From Amphimedon queenslandica (taxonomy: Eukaryota > Porifera > Demospongiae > Haplosclerida > Niphatidae), in the NCBI RefSeq assembly GCF_000090795.2, contig NW_003546244.1, positions 421,244 to 470,407 on the forward strand: 49,164 nucleotides of DNA, given 5' to 3'. Made by a program: the position numbers and the translations under genes. Of the stretch, positions 17,618 through 27,960 are shown piece after piece; position 1 is the first letter of the stretch, and each line of letters opens with the position of its first letter. The notes under the pieces are model-generated. The model did not search any database. It saw only the letters and a program-made list of their open reading frames with translations, and was not told the DNA's origin.

Positions 17618-18324
17618 TAAACTAAACAACTTGCCATTGTTTTTCTTAGCTCTATATAAAACTTTTTCTTTGAGTACGTGATCTTGAGAACCTGTGGCCT
17701 GAAAAATAAATAAAATTAATAAACAAAAGCTAATTAAATTATCACACCCTTAACTCTCTCACTCCATCTCACACAACACGCAATTCACAAGAAAAGGAGC
17801 TTATTAGGAACTAATAATCTGCTGGAATTTAGCTCATATGACCAAGGCAGGATGCACTTAAATGCATGTACTTATTATTGCATCCATGCATGAACTTATT
17901 ATGACATGTATCAATGGTGTTTGCTTTCAGGCAATAGGTAAACAGTACACAAGGGCTCACATACCAGTCAGATTAAATTGATAATGATTATACTTAATTA
18001 TTTAAAATATGGGGAAATGCTAATATTATATGATGAGTCTAGCTACCAGTCTACCACATTCATAAACAAGTCAGGAATCCTCCAATAACAGTATAATCAG
18101 GATTTGTGTAAATAGCAAATTGCTTGATATGATAATAGCACTCCATATTAGGAGAGTAATCCATCAGTAGAGCTCAATCACCAATATATTGTTATCTTTA
18201 AAACATAATTTATAATGTGACCTAATTGCCAATCTTTATAATTTTCCACAAAATTTAAGTGGTTTACCATAAAAATTATTTTCCACTCACACATTAATTA
18301 ATTAACTCCTGTGAGTCCCCTCCC

Positions 18325-18362
<38 letters not shown>

Positions 18363-21300
18363 CCCTCTCTCACTGTACCAAGTAAAAGTGTTTAATTTTA
18401 ACAAATCTTTAAAGACGACTATCCCATGTGAGCAGACCCCAAGTGATATAGATACTCCTCTATCATCAGCAGCAGGATATTGCTCCACTCCATAGAACTC
18501 CAGCTGTCTTGCATACTGTAAGAAGTTGTACTCTGCCTCACTAGTGGTCTGTCCTCTTATCTCTTGATGTATCTCAGATACTCTCTTCTCAAACACTTCA
18601 TCCTAAAAATGGACACACAGTATAAATATACATGTACTATAATACTATTTTTAGTTAAAATACAGTTTTCATGACAGGATTTTGGCATAGTGCTCATGCA
18701 GCTTCTTGTCAGTGATTGTCAAGTTGCTCAAAAAATTAGGCCAAAGGCCCTGTGCTATAGTATAGGGTATTTCAACAAAAATCACAAGGAGAAAATTCTC
18801 CAATTTTTAAATTTTTCTGACACATGTACATACAGTATACACCTTCTTATGTTGTACTAAGTGAAGTTCAAAGAAATTACAATGCACACACACACACACA
18901 CACACACACATGTGTACATCACCACAACACATGCACATTTGTATGATTCAGCTCTCACTTGATTTGAAATGAAACGGAATTCAGAGACATAACCAGGTGG
19001 ATGTCCTACAGGGTCATAATCACCTAACTCAGCTAAGAGGAGAAACAAAGAGAAAGAGAGAGAGAGGGGGGGGAGGCAAGAGAGAGACAGAGATATTATA
19101 ACAAGATTATACTATACATGGCAGATGCACTTACATGTGTACAATATCCCCAAGCTACATACATGTACATGTACATACATGTAGACATTCATGCAATAAA
19201 CTTAATAATGTCTTAGTGCCTTGTGGTCAAACAGACACTTGCTAATGAGATTAGCCAGTTATAGATACATACACATAAAAGCATACTTGACTAGATTAGT
19301 AATCAATTACTGATGAATGCATATGATATGCTCACAGTGAGTTTGTGTGTGTGTATGTGAGTTTGTGTGTGTGTACCTTGTAATGCAAAGGCGCTTAAGA
19401 TTGCAGCTGCTTCTGTTGGACATATCAACCTATTGAAATGTCAATAAGGTAAGGATTTCCTCTTCCTTTATCTCTCCCCTCTCTCTTTTTCTTCCCTCAC
19501 CTGTTCTCAAGAAGATCTTTCTTGATTTGACGAAAGAACAAATACCGTGTTAGCTCTTCGACGAGAAACACGGGATCCGAGGTATAAAACTTGACACGAA
19601 GCTCTAGGACGACACTACAACTCCCACCTACCAGTAATAAGACAAAATAAAGACTAATATGGTCATTACTTAATATCGGGAGCATGTACAGTGTACATGC
19701 ATACAATACAATATCTAATAATAAAGGTTTGTCCCTATACAAGTCCATAACATATGCTAACTACATGTATTATGTAATACACTATAAATAAGTTTGCAAT
19801 GTGTATAATATATACTAGCTATTATGTAACACACTACATTTATTTTATATTACATTTATTTTATACACATGTAGGTTTTTCCCTTGTACAATGATGAAAC
19901 TATTTAAATCAACAGAGCAAGACAACAGGAAAGCTATCACAAGCCAAAGTAATCACAATGACTGGAGTTCTAACTACTTATCAAGACTGTAATGTCTGGG
20001 ATCAACCTGTTTGTCAATAAGGAAAGCAGAAGGGGAATATAACACATAGTGGTTCACTCAATTTCAGTAGTCGGACAGGACAGGATATCATGCTCCCAGT
20101 ACACATCTATAGACACTTAAAATTGAATACTGTGGATTGATTAAAATTTGCATTAAAATTGGATAAATATAGCAACAGCCAATCATTAATATTCTGTTGT
20201 ACTATTAAATGTAATATCAGCCAAAATATAATATTAATAATCCAATTATTGTGTTAAACTTTACACAAAGTCAACATAATATCATGAGTAAAGTAAAGAC
20301 TGAAAGGAGCTAGAATAAACAACAGTGTAACCATGTTAAAGGTTAAATCACCTCTCATGAAAATGAAGTATAAATGCTGTATAGTGGGAAATCTTGGAGG
20401 GGATTAAATTTGGCAAATTTGGCATTTTGATAGCAAAATAAAAATTCACCATTTTAAGCCATTATATGCATGCTCAATGGCACATGGCCACAAATTCGCC
20501 AAATTAAAAACCTACCAATCACCAAAATTTAGCAATTCGTCAAATTTTAGCCCCTCCAAAATTTCCCGCTTACAGTATACCATTAACTATTATTATTATT
20601 ATTATTATTATTATAGATTTAACTATAGAGTTAAGTTTTGAAAATTATCCATACAATTACCATTCCATCAAAAACAAAACCAAAAACAATGAATAAAAAG
20701 AGCAACAACAACAACAACCAAATACAATGACGACACAATGCCACATGAATATAGTTAACTTTTAATCTTCTAATATTTACTAAGATTTGTTTACATGTAC
20801 ACAAAAGCCCATCACTGGCACTGATAGGACAAAAGAATGGACATCATGCAGAGAGAGAGACAGACAGACAGAAAGAGAGAACAAGAATCATGCCTTTGAA
20901 AGATAAATAATAACAAATCTATCATCATTATCCTACATAAATCATCACCATTATGTCATTTTCATAGGAACAAATACACAATAACTTGTCACATTCTTTC
21001 CACATGCCATTCAAGCTACTTAATAAGCACAGTGCCAACAATGCATGTTCTTTTACATTAGATCACAGGTAGTGTTGCAATAAAATTCACACAAGCATCC
21101 TTATGCATCAATTGGATCCACAAGATTCCATAGTCCACCCACATATAGTGGCAAATAGAACTCTATCGCCTTGGGTATGACAGTGCTAGACTGAGGAATG
21201 CACCCTAACACATATCCACTAATTATATGTACAGAATAATGCAATGTACATTAGAGGTTGTGGTTAGATAAGTTTGCAGCTATAATTGGGCAAAGAAGGA

Positions 21301-22543
21301 AGGGAGGAAGCTAAAGAAAAGGGAGAGAGACATCAATTCATCTAATGTGATTCAGTCTGAGTCAACCTTTGAAATGAGGCAGTTCATGGAAAACCATTTT
21401 ACATGGCTGTGTGTGTCACACGTGCAGACAAAAAAATGGTTAGCAGGAATTAATTAATTGAAGAGTGATAGGTGTGTAATCTTACCTTTGAATTGCTTTT
21501 TTAGTGGCTTGTCACTTTGCAGCCATTTCTGAAGAGAAAGAGAGAGAGAGAGGGAGGGAGATTATAGTTATGCATGTGCGTGTATATGTAGGCTGTAGCT
21601 GCCAACTGACATCATAAAAATCATTAATGAAACTGGTAGACATGCACAGACAAACAACACTAATTTATATCAAGTCAAAGAGTTCAGAAGCCACCAACAA
21701 ACCATAGACCAAGACACATCCATGAAGGAACCCACTGTACAATATAATAAATAAATAAAATGTTATACAACATGCCTGCACCTCAGACACAGGGACAGTT
21801 GTCAGCATCACACACTATGCACACTTACAAATGCAACAAATTCACAATCATTCCCATTTAATTCACAGACAAATGAGTATAGTCATTACAATTATAAAAT
21901 GGGCCCATTTGTTTATTAGCACTGAGTACACACACACACACACAACTTACATTGTAGCCATTCTCACTATAGGAAAGTCCAAAGTAATCTCTCTCAATGA
22001 TGTCAGCATGTGCATAGACTTCGTCCAGCAAAGTCGATCCTAGGCTATGTTTCTGATCAAGAGGGAGAGAGAGGGAGAGATAGAGAGGGGAGAGAGGGAG
22101 GGGGAGAGATAGAGAGGGGAGACTAATTCAATTACAGACAATGGGAGCATATGATAGTCTAGGTATACGATTGTGTTTACAAATGAACAATGTTTTTAAG
22201 ACTTGACAGCTTGTCCTTAAGAAAGCAAGAGACAGAGAGGTCAATCAGAGCATTGACAATTTAAAACATTACACAAATGAATACAATTTGACAAGCACTA
22301 GCACATGGATAGTTGTACATTTACATGTATGTCTGTATAATAAAATATTACTCTTACATTCAAATCACAAGTGAACATGGAGTCGTCCAGTAAAGTAATG
22401 TGGCACTGTATCAAACCGCTTGATAGTTTAGCTGCTGCACTCTCAGAGACACTTTGAGAAGATGGCCTGTCGGTAGGGCTGACTGCAGCCAGCCTATAAG
22501 AATTCTTCTTCCGTACGCTTGGGATACGCTTAAGAAACGCCAT
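8301..22543 (-). CDS. FERM-PDZ non-receptor tyrosine phosphatase, PTPN3/PTPN4 type
   Basis: Twenty-seven phase-consistent exons: 22543-22358, 22052-21951, 21528-21486, 19627-19501, 19429-19377, 19032-18959, 18602-18379, 17698-17635, 16972-16812, 16755-16687, 16038-15829, 15697-15659, 15590-15485, 15429-15370, 15253-15119, 13894-13808, 13368-13198, 13025-12990, 12925-12835, 12558-12494, 12059-11976, 11849-11787, 11664-11536, 11481-11427, 11345-11252, 9774-9639, 8346-8301. They encode about 903 residues, close to human PTPN3/4 (913-926). The order is FERM (about 43-345, with IERDYFGLSY and LEFYGVEQYP), a Ser/Arg-rich linker, PDZ (about 506-600, with RFGFHVKGGLD) and PTP (about 650-903). The PTP keeps KNRYRDIT, DYINANYVN and the P-loop HCSGGIDRSG (Cys842, Arg848). 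The WPD loop reads W808-S-E, and the first Q-loop Gln is replaced by Pro886, so catalysis is probably weak. Such proteins act at the cortex and bind receptor tails through PDZ. Orthology is firm at family level; catalytic impairment is inferred. Confidence 0.92.
8902..9097. mobile_element. MITE-like inverted-repeat element (196 bp), family 1
   Basis: The left end CAAGGTGATTTATTGG matches the inverted right end CAAGATGATTTATTGG with one mismatch, and similarity continues for about 40 bases. TA flanks both sides (8900-8901 and 9098-9099). The centre holds GTGCCATTGAGCATGC, which recurs inverted in the element at 20375-20578. It lies between exons 26 and 27 of the phosphatase gene and is non-coding. 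Confidence 0.75.
12569..12692. repeat. Purine-rich GA/GGGA low-complexity tract
   Basis: Long run of GAGAGG and GAGGGAGGGA. On the minus strand it forms a pyrimidine tract next to the acceptor of exon 20 of the phosphatase gene. Confidence 0.85.
14060..15035. repeat. Tandem array of ~188-bp repeat units in a phosphatase intron
   Basis: About five units repeat at spacings of roughly 186-191 bases. This was read from the recurring CTATAGTACATGGTCTCGG, at about 14290, 14476, 14667 and 14855. Each unit has AAAGTTTGAGCTGATTCCAA, CATATACATGTCCTTATG and the 12-bp palindrome GTACTATAGTAC. The array starts beside an edge sequence, CAGGATTTTGGCATAGTGCT, that recurs near 18675 and, inverted, near 35170. 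No open frame spans the array. Confidence 0.85.
16060..16600. repeat. ~185-bp repeat family, inverted copies
   Basis: About three diverged units of the same family as 14060-15035, in the opposite orientation. They carry GAATCAGCTCAAACTTT, GAAAATTCTCTCC-type motifs and degenerate forms of the GTACTATAGTAC core. They lie in an intron of the phosphatase gene. Confidence 0.75.
16973..17634 (-). other. Probable GC-AG intron in the FERM-PDZ-PTP gene
   Basis: Exon 8 must end in phase 0 to join exon 9 (starting at residues EMDERVVGF). The only fitting donor is ATG|GCAAGT, whose GCAAGT is the consensus of the minor GC-AG class. The nearby GT (GTTGTT) would leave the wrong phase. The acceptor TTCAG at 16973-16977 is normal. 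The intron also contains long (AAT)n tracts. Confidence 0.7.
17550..17614. repeat. (AAT)n microsatellite
   Basis: About 20 AAT triplets within the probable GC-AG intron. Shorter AAT tracts occur at 15739-15795 and 17060-17110. The poly-Leu frame on the minus strand is an artefact. Confidence 0.95.
18672..18852. repeat. ~185-bp repeat family, single copy
   Basis: One unit beginning with the edge sequence GACAGGATTTTGGCATAGTG and continuing with TCAAAAAATTAGGCCAAAG, a diverged CTATAGTATAGGG core and an AATTTTTCTGACACATGTAC-like end. It is intronic. Confidence 0.65.
20375..20578. mobile_element. MITE-like inverted-repeat element (about 204 bp), related to family 1
   Basis: The arms share GGGAAATYTTGGAGGGG followed by a similar TAAAATTTGRC stretch in inverted orientation. 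The centre holds GCATGCTCAATGGCAC, the reverse complement of the core of the element at 8902-9097. The outer edges are placed to within a few bases only. It lies in intron 3 of the phosphatase gene. Confidence 0.65.
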
Positions 22544-22789
22544 GATCCCTCAAGGAATAAGCTAGAGCCACTGTCTGTCTGGGGCGGCTGGCTGGCAAGG
22601 AAAAGTGTGGTCTCGTATGGCAATGTTCAAGAGAAAAGGAAGAGAAGAACCAAAAGGGTGTCCTCCTTAATTTTTATTTTTGAAATTAAAGAGGGCGGGG
22701 TCAAGGCGTGGCTTCAATTAATAAAACCATTGAAGTCATTTTCTCTTTCTAGTCTCTAATTTCTCCTCCATTTTTAGTTCATTCAGACT
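22544..22789. promoter_or_regulatory. Shared promoter region, phosphatase and CobW genes
   Basis: Only 246 bases separate the divergent start codons. The stretch is less AT-rich than the introns on its left. No TATA box was seen near either start. Bidirectional use is inferred from the spacing. Confidence 0.5.
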
Positions 22790-24322
22790 ATGGAAGAGTC
22801 CAGATGCAATCTTTACATGCACAGGGAAGCTCTTGCTTGGGCTCCAAAGAAGAAGCGGCTTCCTGTGACCCTAGTGACTGGATTCTTGGGCTCTGGTAAG
22901 ACCACCCTCCTCACCCACATACTCAACAACAAGGAGAATCTCAAGATTGCAGCTGCTGTTAATGACTTTGCCTCTCTTAACATTGACGGTCAAATAGTTC
23001 GTGGGGTTGTGGGTGGGAAAGAAGGCGTGGTCGAACTCTCAAATGGTTGTCTCTGCTGCTCTGTATCTGGCGAGTTTCGTAAAGCCGTCTGGGCGTTACT
23101 ACAAGACGCCGACATTGGAAAAATAGATTATCTTGTTGTGGAAACGAGTGGAGTGAGCGACCCACTACAGACGATATCAGCACTAGAAGAAGAGTATGGA
23201 CAAATGTACCGAGTAAGACTAGACGTGGTAGTGACAGTAGTTGATACGGACTATCTCTCCTCAAGACTTAAAGACGACTCTCTCTCTCGCTCCGTTGCTG
23301 CTGACAGCCAATTGAAATGTGCCGACGTTGTTTTGCTAAATAAACGAGACCTTGTTTCCGAGGAAGACCTTGAAATGGTTAAGAGTTATCTTTCTTCCCT
23401 CGTCCCTGGCGTTTCCATTTATCCTTGTCGCTATGGTGCAGTCCCCCTTCACTGGATACTGGAGGTCAGTGAAGTACCAAAAGGACCTCAACTTGTCTCG
23501 CATGAGAGAACTTCCTCCGCCTACACAATCAGTGCAGTGGGTGGAGTCAAGAATGTTGCTAGGAAAGGACGAGATCTAAGCGGGCATGGAAAGAATCATT
23601 TATCAGCTGATGAGTTCCAGTCAATTGTTTTCGAAAGTTCTTCCCCTTTTTCGTTATCGTTATTTCAAGGGTTTTTGGGTAATGGATTCCCAGAGGGTGT
23701 GGCTCGCATGAAAGGGACTGTTTGGTTTAGCGAAGCCCGTTCATGTCTCTACTCCTTTCACATGAGTGGTAGGAACCGCTACGAGATCACACCCCAAGAA
23801 ACTGGACTAGGAGGACCTCCAAAAGTTGAATTGGTAGCTATTGGAAAATCCGGTAACATGGATAGGGTTTTTAAATCATTGGAAAATTGTGTACAGAATA
23901 AGCAGCTGCCATCGTCAATGGAAGAGGACGTTAAAGATAGACACAAAACTGTATGCAATTTGATAAAGGCTCACGATTATTTTATTTTAGAGGAGGAAGA
24001 GCATAGTGACATTAGTGATTTCTCTTATGTTGATTTCCGTGTGTCTGGTTGCATTGATTATGGAGTGACTGAGGAGGAAGCAAAAGGATTCCACGGGATT
24101 AATTTCGACAAAATGAACAGAGAAGTTTCCCTCAGGCTGAATGGATCAAGCGAAACCGTCAGTTTACTGCCGGTACTACTCTCAAACGGGACACAGGTAT
24201 TAAGGCATTCTGTAGCAAAGGGAGCTGGTTTTGAAGAAACATGGCGTGTACTGATTCCTATAGCAGAAAAGGTTGTCAGCGAGACGTTCAAATCAGTTGG
24301 TGTCTGCAAATGTGGACGATAA
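22790..24322 (+). CDS. CobW/COG0523-family GTPase with extended C-terminus, single exon
   Basis: A 510-residue protein in one exon. The N-terminal G domain has Walker A GFLGSGKT (31-38), the metal-binding GCLCC motif (Cys87, Cys89, Cys90), VVETSGVSDP as Walker B/switch, and LNKRD for guanine recognition. A CobW C-terminal domain follows, roughly 280-365, with RMKGTVWF and FHMSGRNRYEI. COG0523 proteins use GTP to pass metal ions (zinc for ZNG1/CBWD, cobalt or iron in bacteria) to client enzymes. This one lacks the N-terminal CPELVPI client motif of animal ZNG1 and is about 100 residues longer. The tail (about 390-510) is acidic, contains EEEEHSDISDFSY, and ends CKCG, a possible extra metal site; I do not recognise it as a domain. 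It is intronless beside intron-rich genes. The assignment to COG0523 is firm; the metal and client are unknown. Confidence 0.9.
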   Translation: MEESRCNLYMHREALAWAPKKKRLPVTLVTGFLGSGKTTLLTHILNNKENLKIAAAVNDFASLNIDGQIVRGVVGGKEGVVELSNGCLCCSVSGEFRKAVWALLQDADIGKIDYLVVETSGVSDPLQTISALEEEYGQMYRVRLDVVVTVVDTDYLSSRLKDDSLSRSVAADSQLKCADVVLLNKRDLVSEEDLEMVKSYLSSLVPGVSIYPCRYGAVPLHWILEVSEVPKGPQLVSHERTSSAYTISAVGGVKNVARKGRDLSGHGKNHLSADEFQSIVFESSSPFSLSLFQGFLGNGFPEGVARMKGTVWFSEARSCLYSFHMSGRNRYEITPQETGLGGPPKVELVAIGKSGNMDRVFKSLENCVQNKQLPSSMEEDVKDRHKTVCNLIKAHDYFILEEEEHSDISDFSYVDFRVSGCIDYGVTEEEAKGFHGINFDKMNREVSLRLNGSSETVSLLPVLLSNGTQVLRHSVAKGAGFEETWRVLIPIAEKVVSETFKSVGVCKCGR

Positions 24323-24557
24323 AGTGGATAATGAATTCAAATTTTGGTGCAAAGCACACCTGACCTGTTATAAATTTATTATTACTATATTTAGATAATA
24401 TTAGAAATGAAATATCTATAAAATGTTCTTAATAATTATTATCAAAATATTAATTTTAACAAATTTTAATTAATAACTAAAGTTAATAACTTTACACCCA
24501 CGTGTTAAAGGGTGGGGCTCGAATATTTTGGGTTTGGCTGAATAAGGAAATGAAAAA

Positions 24558-26053
24558 ATGACTTCAAATCACTCTCACTGTGAGGCCTGTTTCTCTCTCT
24601 ACTGCTCCTCTTTTGAAGGCTGTCTCTATACTAGCTGTCCAGCATGTAGCATTAACCTTCACGAGTGTAAACTTGAGGATCACCAACTCGTTTGTCGAGA
24701 GGTAACAGTCCCCTGCATTAACAGTGATTATGGCTGCACAGCAAGACTAAAAAGACACAGCATGCCTCGTCATTTGACTGAGGACTGCTCCCTCATTCAT
24801 ACTGAGGACATTCCTTCTACTGAGATGGTTTCGTGTCAGCATTGCTCTCAGACGCTGCAAGAAACCGACCTCAACGATCATTACTTGATCTGTGATTTTA
24901 TTCCAGTTCCATGCACCAATGCTTCATTTGGTTGTGGTCTGATGCTCAGACGCATTGATATTAACTCTCACTTAAAGTCTTGTCCTGCGAGTATCATACA
25001 GTGTTTGTATGCACACACTCGAGCTCAAAGATTAGAAGACGAAGAATTTTCCTTCAGAGATGAAAACGAGCAACTCCCAGATGAGAAATTTCTCTTGCAC
25101 GATAAAGAGGCATCTTTGCATTCTTCCCTCCTCACTTTCACTCCAAGCAGAAGCCTAAATTTCTATCCTATGCTTCGGGATTTGGACGACCACGAGACAC
25201 TTGCTAGAGGGAAAGGAGTCCTTAGCGATACCTCGTTAGTGTGTGGGCGGTTTGTACGAAGAGACCAGTACGAGTCTCACCTGCTCTCTCACTTGGAACT
25301 AGTCGATGACCTACCACTTAAAATCCAACGCTGTCCTCTCACTCAATTCGGTTGCACTCATGGGACTGTTGTCTTCCGGCCATCACCGATAGGATACATT
25401 TTAGATTATAATAAAGGATTGCATAGTTTTTATATCACACAGGAGATCTCATCAGAAGCTAATGGAGCCTCTCATAGCCAGTATGCAATCAATATTGCTA
25501 AAAAGCAAGAGCTTGCTCAATATGGATATGGTGAGGATGGGGAAGGAAGTTATGATGTTCTCGGGCAGCTCCCGTTAGAAATTTTGCTCCAAATTATGTC
25601 ACATTTGGACTCATTGAGTCTTTGGTCTCTCTCGCAGGTCAACAGGTACATAAGGAGCATGTGTGAGGATTTGCTTACAACTAGAGGAATAGTGTATTTC
25701 TACTGGGGAAAAATGGTTAGTCCAATGTCTTGGGAAATGTATTTTCACTTTCTTTTAATCTTTTTTTATTTAGTTTAACAAGAGGAATTGGATAGAAAGT
25801 CCAAAGGTAATAATTTAATTTTTTATTAATTATTATTATTATTCTCCTTGATTTATAGATATGGACATTTCCCCAAGTTTTTTCTAACGCTCATCGCTGG
25901 AGGATCGACCCAACTGCCTTTCCCTGTGCACACATGCAGTCGTGTGAAACATATGCATCAATAGTGCAGTCTGAAAGACCAGAGTTCAGTAAAGAATGCA
26001 TGTATGACCTTAAAGAAGCAAAATACATTCCATTTTCAACTAGTAGGAACTAA
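24558..26053 (+). CDS. F-box protein with TRAF-type zinc fingers, FBXO30/FBXO40-like
   Basis: Three exons: 24558-25715, 25774-25806 and 25859-26053, all phase 0, encoding about 461 residues. Reading on past 25715 gives a false hydrophobic tail from intron sequence. The N-terminus has two successive Cys/His-rich modules, residues about 33-82 (VPCINSDYGC) and about 93-148 (VPCTNASFGC...HLKSCPAS), which look like an internal duplication of one TRAF-type finger. The F-box is near residues 340-380 (LPLEILLQIMSHLDSLSLWS). The two small exons give WIESPK and IWTFPQVF...HRWRI, matching the conserved end of FBXO30/40. Such proteins link SCF ubiquitin ligase (via Skp1) to substrates bound by the rest of the chain. 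It is convergent with its paralogue at 26098-27326. Substrate unknown. Confidence 0.9.
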
Positions 26054-26097
26054 ATTTTTAAAAATATGTTTATAGACAGAATTTATTACCATATTAT

Positions 26098-27326
26098 TTA
26101 TTTTTTATTTCTGATGGGAAGTGGAAGTTGATAATTATCAGTTTTAATTTTTTTAATATTATAAGGACAGTGTATGAGGTGTTCATTAATGGTTGCTACT
26201 GGGCTAACTGGCTCCCATGAAATTACTGGAGAAATAGTTCTTGGAAAAGTCCACTTCTATAAAAGTATAGCATGACTTCTACACTATGTATCAATATACT
26301 ATTTACCTTTCTACTTTGATGCCATCTATCATCAATATTCTTCTCCCAACAAAAATAAATAACTCCTTTTACATTTAAAAACGTCTCACAAAGGTCTCTA
26401 AAAATCCGATTTACTTGAGAAAGACTCCAAAGACTTAGAGAGTCCAGATAACCAATGATATTATATAGGAGCTCAACTGGTAGGTGTTCTATTGCCGTGC
26501 TATGCTGATGCTCCACATTCTGTAATGTGTCACTCACTTTGTATGAGACAGTAAAACAGGACATTAATGCACTATAATCAGTATGTCCTCTTGATGGCTC
26601 ATAGGTCTGTACACCAAAGCGACATCCAAGAGACAGCAGAGGACAACGTATGATTCTCATCGACAAGAAATCAACTTCAAGGCTTTGATGATTGAAAGCA
26701 TGGGACTGGAATTGATCTCTTCGTAAAATAGCTCCACAGAAAAAAGAGTGGCAGAGTTTGGAGGAGTCTTTCCTGTGATAAATGTACGATTGGCTAAGAT
26801 GATAGTCTGAGAGCATAAGTCTATAGTTATTTGTTAAAACCTTAGAAAATTTTTCAGGAGCAATAAAATATTCACTGCCTACGGTGCACCATAGACTAGT
26901 CTTTTTAGCATCGAAAGGTTTGTTCCCTCCCTCTCTGCCAGTAATAATGCTTGGTGGTTCTGCTGCAATCATGATTTTGATGTCTTGTTGCAGTAACTTC
27001 TCATCTGCAAGGAGGTCATGATGAGCTGATTGGCTCCAATTATAGTCCAATTGCCACCTCTGGCGAACAAAGCGGCACAAGACAGAAGAAGCAGGGCAGG
27101 ACTCCAAATGAGGTCCTAAAAGAGACCTCCTTAGCACTTGATCACACCCATACTGTTGATTAATACAAGGAACGGGGGAGTCCGGACAAATACAGGCAGT
27201 GTGCTCGCTCAGCTTGCATTTGTGGAGTCTTGTATCACAATTAGGACAGGGAACTACAGGGCAGGAGGACCCCTGAAAGTCACAGAAAGAGAAGAAGCAA
27301 AAATTGCAATGATGGTGATCATCCAT
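26098..27326 (-). CDS. F-box protein with TRAF-type zinc finger, FBXO30/FBXO40-like paralogue
   Basis: Two exons: 27326-26307 and 26256-26098 (stop TAA), phase 0, about 392 residues. The first ATG of the frame is used. The N-terminus is Cys/His-rich (HHHCNFCFFSFC), followed by one TRAF-type finger module (VPCPNCDTRLHKCKL...VPCINQQYGC...HLESCPAS), not the two seen in the neighbour. The F-box near residue 285-325 shares LDSLSLWSLSQVNR exactly with the neighbouring copy. The last exon gives KWTFPRTISPVISWE...HLIHCP, matching the FBXO30/40 C-terminus. The donor AAAG|GTAAAT and acceptor ATAG are good. The intron that splits the neighbour before FNKRNW is absent here, so it was gained or lost after duplication. 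Role as for the neighbour: SCF substrate adaptor, target unknown. Confidence 0.9.
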
Positions 27327-27439
27327 TGATTAATCAATAAATTTATTAACCGCAGGCTGACCCCGCCCATATTAATTAAATGACGTCATTGGTAAGAACA
27401 TTATAAGTACTATAAATACCTAAAACTATAATAAAATTG

Positions 27440-27960
27440 GTGCTTTGGAGCCTTTTTTAGCAAAAATAGATAGGTAGAAAAATTTGTGCATCTAACAATC
27501 TCATCCTGCAAAAATGAAAATTAAATTGGTCAAGGACCATTTAATACAGTCTTTTGTCATCAAATTTTTGAGCAACTTTTAAAATGTGTAAAAATTCAAG
27601 TTTGATCGAAATCAGCTCAAACTTGCTACACAGCATTAGTGCATGTATATGTATCAAGAAAAATTATAAAAATAAAGAATTTTCTACTTTTCATTTTTGA
27701 CAAAATTTGACCAAAATTGCTGTACTATAGTACAGGGACTTTAGCATAATTTTTGAGCAAATTAAAAAACTTGTAAAAAATCTAATTTTGATTGAAATCA
27801 GTTAAAAGATTCCACACAACATAAGAACATGTATATGCATCAAAAAAATATCTAAATGGAAAGTTTTCTCTGAGCTATACCGGTATGCTATTTTTTTACA
27901 AAATACCCTGTACTATAGCCCATGGTCTCAGGTCAAGTTTTAGTACATCTCATAATTTTG
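27440..27960. repeat. ~185-bp repeat family, about three units, intergenic
   Basis: Diverged units with GAAATCAGCTCAAACTTGC, CATATGCATC-like segments and CTGTACTATAGTACAGGG, upstream of the second F-box gene's start and before the first receptor kinase. There is no credible gene inside; the short open frames are repeat sequence. Confidence 0.7.

Noticed and set aside
17375..17629. Poly-Leu minus-strand frame
   Set aside because: Translation of (AAT)n in an intron.
22454..22759. Plus-strand frame before the CobW gene
   Set aside because: Mostly antisense to the first exon of the phosphatase gene, without homology.
25716..25778. Hydrophobic C-terminal tail on the first F-box gene
   Set aside because: Read-through of an intron; splicing at 25715/25774 restores the conserved FBXO30/40 C-terminus.
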